A DNA stretch of 25,160 nt, taken from NCBI GenBank assembly GCA_002496725.1, contig DALI01000073.1:1-25160 (forward strand), read 5' to 3'. Shown piece by piece: positions 1-7,470 of the stretch. Position 1 is the stretch's first letter, and each line of letters starts with the position of its first letter. Both the position numbers and the translations under genes were made by a program. The DNA is from Euryarchaeota archaeon UBA181. GTDB taxonomy: Archaea > Thermoplasmatota > Poseidoniia > Poseidoniales > Thalassarchaeaceae. The notes under the pieces were generated by a model that saw nothing but the letters and a program-made list of their open reading frames with translations, was not told the origin of the DNA and searched no databases.

Positions 1-26
1 CCGCGTGCTAGGCCGCTCTTAGCCAT
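1..26 (-). CDS. Possible 5' end of a further gene (partial)
   Basis: An ATG on the minus strand, read from base 26 towards base 1, opens a frame MAKSGLAR that runs off the window edge. It lies 29 bases downstream of the deoxyhypusine synthase stop and on the same strand, so it could be the next operon gene. Eight codons are too few to identify a product, and no clear Shine-Dalgarno precedes it. Confidence 0.2.
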
Positions 27-55
27 TTTCACGGCTCACTTCACTTTTTGTCACA

Positions 56-1039
56 CTATTGAGGGAATAAATCCCCGCCGAGCAGAGGCAGTAGCAGGCT
101 TGCATCTCCCTCCACAACTACCTGAGACGCCTCTGGCCTAATCTTTCCCCAGGATATTGCTTCTCTAAGCCTAGCACCAGATAGTGAGCCATCGTACTCA
201 GGCGCAGTCGTAATTGACACTGCAGAGTCCAAACCCCCTCTGTATTGATTCCACCAAATGACATGATGCTTGGAAATTCCCCCGCCTACCATTAGAGCGT
301 GGCTTTCTTCTGCAGTCCAAGTAAGATCAGAGAGGATCTGTTCATCGGCTAAAACATCAATCATAAAGTCAGGTGATTTTTGTCTGTGCATGAATATCTG
401 TGCTCCTATGGAACCATCTGTAATCCCAGGAATCACCACGGGGATTCTATTTTTTGCAATCCAATGTAATAGTGATGACTCATCTTCAATCCTATCTCCT
501 AGGGCCCAACAAAGCTCCACACTACCGAAGCCCAGCCATGGATTATCTGGATTCTGAGACCGACGCTCGTCTTCAATATCCGATAGCCAAGGAAGAACGA
601 CGTTCTCAAGAATTTCTCCATAACATTCGTTTGGAACTATCACGTTACCCAATCTGTTGAGCCCCTGCTCTCCCAAAGCTATGTCATCAAGACTGAAGCT
701 ACCATGGAAGTAGTCCCTGAAAGTCCTAGCAATGTCATGATCTAGAGTACCACAAGTCGTAATTACGACATTGAAAGATTTTCTCTTCAAAGCTTCTAGA
801 AAGAATCCCCTAGTTCCGGTTGCACACAGACAAGCGGGGAATGAAATCCAGTTCAGTACTCCTTCTGACCCTACTTTCGAAATTGATTCCTTCAATATGT
901 CACGAGCGAATGCTAGCTTAGTTGCTGTGAATCCACCTGCTTCAGACATCTGATCTATGAGTGATGATATATCCTTCATTGAGGAGAAATCATAGTCCTT
1001 GACTGGCCGATTGAAGTCTTCACGCGAGTATCCGCTCAC
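56..1039 (-). CDS. dys: Deoxyhypusine synthase
   Basis: This enzyme transfers the aminobutyl group of spermidine to one lysine of translation factor aIF5A, using NAD, the first step of hypusine formation in the cytoplasm. The 327-residue protein has the family hallmarks in order: the NAD-site segment TCGTLDHD (95-102), RLGNVIVPNECY (129-140), the IPGITDGSIGAQIF region (203-216), GGGISKHH with the expected catalytic lysine K257, and APEYDGSLSGAR followed by SWGKI near the end. Length is normal for archaeal enzymes. The start is a GTG at 1037-1039; an in-frame TGA lies 27 bases upstream and no ATG fits better. It follows uvrB by 24 bases and is probably cotranscribed with it. Homospermidine-synthase-like relatives share this fold, but the conserved lysine region favours true deoxyhypusine synthase. 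Confidence 0.95.
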   Translation of the reverse strand: MSGYSREDFNRPVKDYDFSSMKDISSLIDQMSEAGGFTATKLAFARDILKESISKVGSEGVLNWISFPACLCATGTRGFFLEALKRKSFNVVITTCGTLDHDIARTFRDYFHGSFSLDDIALGEQGLNRLGNVIVPNECYGEILENVVLPWLSDIEDERRSQNPDNPWLGFGSVELCWALGDRIEDESSLLHWIAKNRIPVVIPGITDGSIGAQIFMHRQKSPDFMIDVLADEQILSDLTWTAEESHALMVGGGISKHHVIWWNQYRGGLDSAVSITTAPEYDGSLSGARLREAISWGKIRPEASQVVVEGDASLLLPLLGGDLFPQ

Positions 1040-1063
1040 GTTTACCGCAATACGGGCGCAATT

Positions 1064-3340
1064 TCAATTAGTCGGGTTGCGGAGCTCCAAGATTCTATCA
1101 CGGATATGCGCTGCTCTCTCAAAGTCCAGCCGCTCAGCAGCCGCTCTCATCTCCCTTTCCAATTTACTGACTAGACGATCCTCTCCAATTCCACCCTCCT
1201 CATCAGAGAATCCACGTCCCTCATTCTCGAATTCCGGTTGACTGACATTATCTAGAACCGAGTCTGAGGTATTCCACATCCCCGCGCCCAGTGAAAATTT
1301 CTGTGTAAGTCCCGAGACTCCCTTCTTACTCTGGTGCTTACCTACGAATCTTCTTCCTCCCTTCGCCCCCTTTCCAGCTGTTCCAGAAAGAAGGCTTCCG
1401 ACGTCCTGTCCCATTGTTGGGAGGGCCTTTTGAATAGTCCTCGGGATGATTCCATTATTCTCATTGTGCTTATCCTGACGTTTCCTTCTGGAGATTGTCT
1501 GACTCATTGCAGCCTCCATGGCTGGAGAAATAGAGTCAGCATAAAGGATCACAATTCCATTCTGATTCCTTGATGCTCGTCCGATTGTCTGAAGAAGGGA
1601 TCTCTCATTCCTGAGAAAACCCTGCTTATCTGCATCAAATATGGCCACCAACGATACTTCAGGTATGTCCAGTCCTTCACGTAGTAGATTGATACCCACG
1701 ATAACATCGATATGACCCAATCTTAGAGCTTTAATTATCTCAGTTCTTTCCAAAGTATCAATTTCCGAATGCAGGTAGTGGGCCTTGATTCCATTTCTGT
1801 CTAGGTACTCAGCTACTTCCTCGGCGAATTTTATCGTCATTACTGTGACAAGAACTCTTTCGTCCCTCTCAACCCGGATATTTATCTCCGACATCAAATC
1901 TTGAACTTGTCCTTTGGTGGGCTTGACAACGATTTTTGGATCCAGTAGTCCAGTAGGACGAATCTCCATTCTCACTACCCCCTCTATTTTAGAAATAGTA
2001 CTCTCCATTGTGGAGGATCCCGACCGCTTCTTCAACTCAGCAGTATTAGACCCACCACCACCACCAACGTGCATCAATTCCATTGGGACCTCTTGGCTGG
2101 TGACCTCTGCTAGATGCCTCAGCTCCCTCTCTCCTGGAGTAGCGCTAACATACAGCATCTGAGGTACTAATTCCTGAAATTCATCAATTCTCAGAGGTCT
2201 GTTATCATAAGCAGAAGGAAGTCTGAAACCATGATCTACGAGATTCTTCTTCCTTGAGAAGTCACCTCCGTACATTCCGCCTACCTGAGGGAGTGTCACA
2301 TGGCTCTCGTCCATTATTACTAGGTATTTTTCAGGTCCACCATGAAACCTCTCTGCATTATTTGAGAAGAAGTCCAGTAGACAGTATGACCTCTCCCCTA
2401 TTTCCCTTCGATCGAAGTGCCTAGAATAATTCTCTACACCCTTACATGATCCAATTTCATTCAGCATCTCCAGATCAAATTTGGCTCTCCCCTCCAACCT
2501 GTGTGCCTCAATGTCCATTCCATTTTCATGAAACCACCCTACTCTATCATCTAGCTCGTGCTCAATGTCTTCCAATGCCATATTGAAACTCTCTTCACTA
2601 GTCATATAGAATTCACGAGGGTGTATCCAAGCTTCCTCAAACTCATCTAGAACCTCCCAAGAAACAGCCTCACAGACCTGAATCCTTTCGATCCCTTCCC
2701 ATCCGAACCTCACTCTTATTGGATCGTCTCTACTGGGCATCCAGATGTCCAGAACTTCGCCCCTAAGCCTAATGTCGCCCCTGGTTATCTCTCCTGAGAC
2801 TCTGCGATATTGAAGTCCAACAAGGTCACGAACAATATCCTGTGGCTCCGCCTTCTGCCCAATCTCAAGACGTAGATGATTCTGCTGGAATACCTCGGGG
2901 GGGTTCAATCCGTATATCGTAGACACCGTTCCAATTGTAATGACATCCGGTCTTGAAACTAGAGAAGCAACAGTTGAGAACCTTTCTTGCTCTATTCGCT
3001 CATTCATCTGAAGCTCTTTATCGATGTACAAATCTCGTCCCGGAATATATGCCTCAGGTTGGTAGTAGTCGTAGTAGCTCACAAAATATTCAACTGCATT
3101 ATTTGGGAATAATTCACTCATCTCTTGCCATAGTTGCCTTGCTAAGGTCTTGTTGTGAGATAGAATCAATGTCGGAATCCCCAGTCTTTCGATTATATTT
3201 GCCATAGCGAATGTCTTACCGGAGCCCGTGACCCCCATCAGTACACATCTTTCCTGTTTAGCATCTATTTGCTCCAATAGCTTGGTAATGGCTTGCTCTT
3301 GATCTCCTGCAGTGCCATAGTTGGAATTTAGGACAAACAC
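1064..3340 (-). CDS. uvrB: Excinuclease ABC subunit B, with two extra segments
   Basis: UvrB is the damage-verifying helicase of UvrABC nucleotide excision repair. The 758 residues show Walker A GVTGSGKT (36-43), the YYDYYQPEAYIP beta-hairpin region (89-100), DESH (344-347), YVSATPG (397-403), RPTGLLDP (461-468), the HSEIDTLER to LLREGLDIPE helicase motifs (524-561), QTIGRASRN (584-592), and a C-terminal UVR motif (about 722-754) used to contact UvrA or UvrC. Bacterial UvrB is about 670 residues. The excess sits in a Gly/Ser-rich insert (about 404-460) and a long basic/acidic linker before the UVR motif (about 640-720). The start is GTG, preceded by GAGGTGAT, which overlaps the ubiA stop. This is the bacterial-type system, known in some archaea by lateral acquisition. 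No uvrA or uvrC is visible here. Confidence 0.97.
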   Translation of the reverse strand: MFVLNSNYGTAGDQEQAITKLLEQIDAKQERCVLMGVTGSGKTFAMANIIERLGIPTLILSHNKTLARQLWQEMSELFPNNAVEYFVSYYDYYQPEAYIPGRDLYIDKELQMNERIEQERFSTVASLVSRPDVITIGTVSTIYGLNPPEVFQQNHLRLEIGQKAEPQDIVRDLVGLQYRRVSGEITRGDIRLRGEVLDIWMPSRDDPIRVRFGWEGIERIQVCEAVSWEVLDEFEEAWIHPREFYMTSEESFNMALEDIEHELDDRVGWFHENGMDIEAHRLEGRAKFDLEMLNEIGSCKGVENYSRHFDRREIGERSYCLLDFFSNNAERFHGGPEKYLVIMDESHVTLPQVGGMYGGDFSRKKNLVDHGFRLPSAYDNRPLRIDEFQELVPQMLYVSATPGERELRHLAEVTSQEVPMELMHVGGGGGSNTAELKKRSGSSTMESTISKIEGVVRMEIRPTGLLDPKIVVKPTKGQVQDLMSEINIRVERDERVLVTVMTIKFAEEVAEYLDRNGIKAHYLHSEIDTLERTEIIKALRLGHIDVIVGINLLREGLDIPEVSLVAIFDADKQGFLRNERSLLQTIGRASRNQNGIVILYADSISPAMEAAMSQTISRRKRQDKHNENNGIIPRTIQKALPTMGQDVGSLLSGTAGKGAKGGRRFVGKHQSKKGVSGLTQKFSLGAGMWNTSDSVLDNVSQPEFENEGRGFSDEEGGIGEDRLVSKLEREMRAAAERLDFERAAHIRDRILELRNPTN

Positions 3341-3343
3341 ATT

Positions 3344-3351
3344 ATCACCTC
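3344..3351 (-). promoter_or_regulatory. Shine-Dalgarno of uvrB overlapping the ubiA stop
   Basis: The minus strand reads GAGGTGAT three bases before the GTG start of uvrB, a full match to the archaeal anti-Shine-Dalgarno ATCACCTC. The same bases contain part of the TGA stop of the upstream UbiA gene (3350-3352), so termination and re-initiation are probably coupled. This site decides the GTG start at 3340. Confidence 0.8.
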
Positions 3352-4276
3352 AATCCAATAGCCCATCAACCGTTGGCTCAATCATCATGATCGCCGCTAG
3401 AAGTGCCCAACCAGTGAGCATCGAAACACGGAACAGTGTAGTTTGGAAATCTTCTAATCGATCCCTAGCAAGAATGACTGCAATATTCAACACAGACATC
3501 AGCCCAGCCGCAGCAAGAAACCAAATCTCGTCCATTGGATCTGAAATAGCGAAGCAGGCAAACCAGAGTAAAGTGAGTTGTATAGAGGTCCTTGTTGTCG
3601 CAGTCTCGCTAAATCTAGAAGGGAATGATTGAATGCCACTTTCTCGGTCACTCTTGATGTCCATTCTTGCATAATTGATGTCAAATGAAGCAATCCAAAA
3701 TGTCACTCCTAAGGAGATGAAGAATATTGTCGGATACCAAAGGAGGCCGGTATATCCATCGTGTATTCCCGTGATTGCAGCCCATCCGTGTACGTCCGCT
3801 GTAACAGCTACCCACGCTCCCGCTGGTGCAAGTGCTAGACAAAGACCCAGCCAAAAATGGCACAACCATGTGTAACGTTTTGTGTATGGGTAGATGACAA
3901 AAACCAGAACTGGGAGCCATGCCATCATCAGTGCAACTTCGTTGAGTTGCCACGCTCCAACTAATAGCATTACAAGAAAAATGGAAGAGAGGATCCAAGC
4001 GGTATTCATTGACATCGCCCCTGAAACTAGATGGCGATTTTCCGTTCGAGGATTCAAAGCATCAATATCCCGATCTATAATTCGATTCAGAGCCATTGCA
4101 AGACCACGAGCTCCAACTGCCGCAATCAGAATCCAAATAATATCAGTTCCAAACTTTTGCGAAGAGAGCTCGTCCATGAATTGATTGTGTGCAAGAACAT
4201 ATCCAATCAAGACAAAAGGGAGTGAGAAAAGAGTATGTTCTATCTTAACGAACTCTAATACCTCTCTGGCACCCAT
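3350..4276 (-). CDS. UbiA-family prenyltransferase (MqnP/UbiA-like)
   Basis: This integral membrane enzyme probably joins a polyprenyl chain to an aromatic head-group in quinone synthesis. From the chosen start, motif 1 is NRIIDRDID (N64, D68, D72) within NPRTENR, and motif 2 is the aspartate pair D206/D210 in ARMDIKSDRESG; both bind the Mg-diphosphate. YTKRYTWLCH and LALAPAGAW match the 4-hydroxybenzoate/futalosine-pathway (UbiA/MqnP) branch rather than the archaeal lipid-synthesis UbiA. Several hydrophobic helices cover the protein. I chose ATG 4274-4276 because it overlaps the UbiD stop as TGATG and places the start about 10 residues before IEHTLFSLPF. An upstream in-frame ATG (4298-4300) would add eight residues. 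The neighbouring UbiD-family gene supports a quinone role. The exact substrate is not determined. Confidence 0.9.
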   Translation of the reverse strand: MGAREVLEFVKIEHTLFSLPFVLIGYVLAHNQFMDELSSQKFGTDIIWILIAAVGARGLAMALNRIIDRDIDALNPRTENRHLVSGAMSMNTAWILSSIFLVMLLVGAWQLNEVALMMAWLPVLVFVIYPYTKRYTWLCHFWLGLCLALAPAGAWVAVTADVHGWAAITGIHDGYTGLLWYPTIFFISLGVTFWIASFDINYARMDIKSDRESGIQSFPSRFSETATTRTSIQLTLLWFACFAISDPMDEIWFLAAAGLMSVLNIAVILARDRLEDFQTTLFRVSMLTGWALLAAIMMIEPTVDGLLD

Positions 4277-6147
4277 CAGAATCCGCCTTCCTCGAGCCAT
4301 GAATCTACTCTATTGAGGACATCTGGGTCATGCAATGTGACTCCTGGCCATCTTCGTACCGGAAGGGGCCCATCAAGAGATGGAATAGGCGCAGTGGCAT
4401 CCCAGCAAACCCTGCTTCTGTCGACATCAAAATGTAGATCCCTGCCTACATCAAACCTGCAGAAAAACTGCCAAAGAAGAATCCTCCTCCATCCTTCATG
4501 AAAAAGATCAACATCAGAATCAGTGATGAATAACCATCTCAAATTCTTCGCCCCCTCAAGATTCCATATTCCTTCCCTGATTTCCCGAATTTTATTCCGT
4601 TGCCTAAGTGCACCCTCCTCATCATTATCCTCAACATTCTCATCAGGGGACGGTCCACCCTCAATATCAGTAGTCACCACAAGCATGGAGGAACGTAGAA
4701 ATCGTGCTTGCAAAACGCCATTAACACCAGATGCAGATATTTCTAGAGAATCAGGACACCCTCTTAGTGGCCCCCCCTCTTTACTAGGATCACCTTCCAA
4801 TGGGGTGGTTGCATCGATAAGCAATTTGTCATGGATATTTTCCCAAGGGGATGCATGTGCTAGAGAATCAGCCACCATTCCAGGTAGAATGACCAAATCC
4901 TCAGAAATATCAACCTTTGAATCTAGGGCATCTAATAGTGAATCTAGATCTTTGACCCTATGATCCCGATCAACCGCTACTATAGTCTTGAGAAACATCA
5001 TCTGCCCTGCCCCTAGTAGTCCCAAGGCTGTTTTTCTTCCCTGACGGGGGTATCTCTGTTTGGAAGAAACTATGGCTAGATTGTGAAAACCTGTCTCCAG
5101 GGGAAGAAATAGATCCAGCACATCCCTGTGTTGAAACTTTAGTACTGGAAGAAATGCATCCCCAATAGCTTCTCCAAGATATCCGTCTTCCATTGGGGGT
5201 ACTCCAACAATTGTCATGGGTACAATCGCATTCTTCCTGTGGGTTATGGCCTCGATGTGCATTACTGGATATTGATCAGCTAGAGAGTAGTGTCCGAAGT
5301 GGTCTCCAAAAGGCCCTTCTTCCCTAGTCTCCCCTGGTATCATGTATCCCTCAATAATCACGTCACATTCGGCTGGGACAAATAGATCATTAGTTACACA
5401 TTTGGTTATCCTTAGCCGACGCTTCCCCAGAAGTCCCGCGAATTCATACTCAGATAGATTATCTGGTAGCGGCGAAATGGCACTGAACATTACCTCGGGG
5501 GGCCCACCTAAGCAAATCGCTACTGGCATCTTCTCACCTGATGCCTCAGCGTGATCGGCCCCATGCTTGTGAGCTTGCCAGTGGAGTCCAACTTCTCTGG
5601 GCCCGAACACTTGACTTCTGTACATGCCCATATTGTGTACTCCTGTCTCTGGATCAGCTGTTACTACTAGGGGGAGTGTCATGTATCTCCCGCCATCCTC
5701 CGGCCACGTCTTAGGAATCGGAAGTCTAGTGACGTCGGGATCTCTGATGACGATCTGCTGACATGACCCCTTTCTTACTTTCATTGGAGCCATTGACATC
5801 CCTTCTAATGCCAACCCAATCCCAGTCCAAGGGGCCTTCAATATTCCACCTATGTCTGGCTTCATCAAGGCAACCATCCTTTTTCCTATCTCATCTGGAA
5901 CTCTGACCCCTAATGCATGATTAGTTCTGTCCCTAGTTCCAAAAAGATTCATTGCCAGAGGAAATTTACTAATCGTCCCGTCGGGAAGTCTGGGTTGCTC
6001 GAATAGAATAGCACTGCCTCCTCTCTTTACCAATCTGTCTGCAAAGCACCCAGCTTCCAGCTCAACATCAACCGGATCAGCCACTCGAATAAGCTCTCCA
6101 GAGTCCTCCAAAGAGGCGATGTAGCGTGTCAGCCTGCGCCAGACCAT
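4276..6147 (-). CDS. UbiD-family decarboxylase (prenyl-FMN dependent, MqnL/UbiD-like)
   Basis: UbiD enzymes remove a carboxyl group from aromatic or conjugated acids using prenylated FMN. The 623-residue protein has the cofactor segment HNMGMYRSQ (N172 to R177), the HWQAHKHGADH segment, and an acidic cluster ETREEGPFGDHFGH (E273-E277) matching the Arg-Glu-Glu catalytic arrangement of the family. The C-terminal part, with FITDSDVDLF, NVDP-like VGRDLHFD and WDATAP, is typical of menaquinone-type UbiD (MqnL) and UbiD itself. The start is placed at ATG 6145-6147. An in-frame GTG at 6160-6162 would add five residues but is directly preceded by a stop and has a GC-rich hairpin where a promoter would be needed. 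It is the first gene of the minus-strand operon and overlaps the UbiA ATG by one base. Substrate assignment is inference. Confidence 0.92.
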   Translation of the reverse strand: MVWRRLTRYIASLEDSGELIRVADPVDVELEAGCFADRLVKRGGSAILFEQPRLPDGTISKFPLAMNLFGTRDRTNHALGVRVPDEIGKRMVALMKPDIGGILKAPWTGIGLALEGMSMAPMKVRKGSCQQIVIRDPDVTRLPIPKTWPEDGGRYMTLPLVVTADPETGVHNMGMYRSQVFGPREVGLHWQAHKHGADHAEASGEKMPVAICLGGPPEVMFSAISPLPDNLSEYEFAGLLGKRRLRITKCVTNDLFVPAECDVIIEGYMIPGETREEGPFGDHFGHYSLADQYPVMHIEAITHRKNAIVPMTIVGVPPMEDGYLGEAIGDAFLPVLKFQHRDVLDLFLPLETGFHNLAIVSSKQRYPRQGRKTALGLLGAGQMMFLKTIVAVDRDHRVKDLDSLLDALDSKVDISEDLVILPGMVADSLAHASPWENIHDKLLIDATTPLEGDPSKEGGPLRGCPDSLEISASGVNGVLQARFLRSSMLVVTTDIEGGPSPDENVEDNDEEGALRQRNKIREIREGIWNLEGAKNLRWLFITDSDVDLFHEGWRRILLWQFFCRFDVGRDLHFDVDRSRVCWDATAPIPSLDGPLPVRRWPGVTLHDPDVLNRVDSWLEEGGF

Positions 6148-6184
6148 GTGGTTCCGGAGCACTCACAATAGTAGAAGGTTCGCT

Positions 6185-6201
6185 CGCCGCCGTAGGCGGC
6201 G
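6185..6201. repeat. GC-rich perfect inverted repeat in a divergent intergenic region
   Basis: A seven-base perfect stem (CGCCGCC and GGCGGCG) with a three-base loop GTA lies between the divergent UbiD and geranylgeranyl-reductase genes. It is far more GC-rich than its surroundings. It could be an operator for both promoters or a hairpin in a 5' leader. No T-run follows on either strand, so a terminator is less likely. Confidence 0.55.
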
Positions 6202-6240
6202 TGACCGAGGGTTCTTTTGAGCGACTGTTCTCCGAGCTAC

Positions 6241-7470
6241 ATGGGTGACCACACAACGACCTGTGATGTGCTTGTCATCGGCGCAGGTCCAGGAGGGGGT
6301 AACGCGGCTCTTCAATGCGCAAGACTCGGGCTTGATACGATACTGGTAGAGGATCATGATGAGATAGGTACTCCCGTACATTGTGGAGAATGCATCTCAG
6401 ATATAGCTTGTCAGAATTTAGGACTTAGCCTTCCAGAACATGTAATCAGTAAGGATGTCAAAGGTATAAGGGTAATTTTCCCAGATGGGACGGAGAAGTG
6501 TTTGTCTGAACATGGATATGTTCTAGAAAAGCATCTTTTCGAGCAGTGGATTGCTGAGTCCGCCGTTAGAGAGGGTGCTAGGATGAGTCTTAGCCACAAA
6601 ATCACAGGTATGGAGAAGATGTTCGAAGGTGAAAGATTCTCAGGGTGGTTGTGCGAGGGCAAGGGTGATGATTTCCCAATCAAGGCTAAGATTGTCATTG
6701 ACGCATCAGGAGTGTCATCTGTCTGTTCGAGATTTCTCGATCTCAATCCACGAGGTAAGGTTGTCGCAGGAATGCAGTATGAGCTTGAAGGTGTTCCAAC
6801 AGATGACTATCTCGATTTCTATATCTGGCCTTCTTACGCGGAGAAAGGATACCTATGGATGATTCCAAAATGTGATGGCAGGGCAAATATAGGACTTGTC
6901 ACTGAGGATAAACCAAGAACAAAGAAAGCCCTTGACGAATTCATCGAGCATACACACTTCAAGGGTCTTAAACAGAATCTCCCTACATGGAAAAAGAAGG
7001 GCAATCCTGCATTTGGAGGAACCATTCCAATCTCTGGGCCTCACGAGAATACCCACTACGATGGTTTGATGTTAATCGGAGATGCAGCTGGATTCACCTC
7101 CCCTCTATTCGAGGGAGGGTCACACTTGGCATTGAAATCCGCAGTATTCGCTGCCCAGACTGCAGCAATGGCTATCTCCAATAATGATCTCACTGCTGCC
7201 AGATTATCCGAGTACCCAAAGCTTTGGAAGGCTGAATTCCCTCCTTATGATAAAATACTCAAAGGAAAAAATGCATTGTTCGAGCTATCCGATGACGAGA
7301 TGTCCGTCATGGCCAAGTGCTTCCCAGACGAGATGTCCGATATGGGTGCTTCTGGAAAGGTGATGGTGGGACTAAGGCTCCTAGTCAGGAGCCCGGGATT
7401 ATACATGAAGAATATCGTCAGAGCCATGCTAGCCTTTGGATACAGCAGGGCCAAGTACTACGGTTGGTGA
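6241..7470 (+). CDS. Geranylgeranyl reductase family FAD-dependent oxidoreductase
   Basis: Members saturate double bonds of isoprenoid chains in archaeal membrane lipids or quinone tails. The 409 residues begin with a Rossmann FAD site DVLVIGAGPGGG (GAGPGG at 14-19), then the conserved cysteine/acid segment HCGECIS (47-53), a YLWMIPK-type motif (family PxxYxWxFP), and a late FAD segment IGDAAGF with the family's PLFEGG continuation. The chosen ATG at 6241 starts seven residues before the Rossmann strand; an upstream TTG at 6217 adds unlikely residues. It overlaps the following CcmF gene by 35 bases, indicating one transcript. The ubiA/ubiD pair diverges from it, so quinone side-chain reduction is a reasonable alternative to lipid saturation. 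Which substrate is used cannot be told from sequence. Confidence 0.92.
   Translation: MGDHTTTCDVLVIGAGPGGGNAALQCARLGLDTILVEDHDEIGTPVHCGECISDIACQNLGLSLPEHVISKDVKGIRVIFPDGTEKCLSEHGYVLEKHLFEQWIAESAVREGARMSLSHKITGMEKMFEGERFSGWLCEGKGDDFPIKAKIVIDASGVSSVCSRFLDLNPRGKVVAGMQYELEGVPTDDYLDFYIWPSYAEKGYLWMIPKCDGRANIGLVTEDKPRTKKALDEFIEHTHFKGLKQNLPTWKKKGNPAFGGTIPISGPHENTHYDGLMLIGDAAGFTSPLFEGGSHLALKSAVFAAQTAAMAISNNDLTAARLSEYPKLWKAEFPPYDKILKGKNALFELSDDEMSVMAKCFPDEMSDMGASGKVMVGLRLLVRSPGLYMKNIVRAMLAFGYSRAKYYGW

Noticed and set aside
4523..4963. 146-codon plus-strand frame inside the UbiD gene
   Set aside because: The sequence is Ser/Pro-rich shadow translation opposite a conserved C-terminal UbiD segment.
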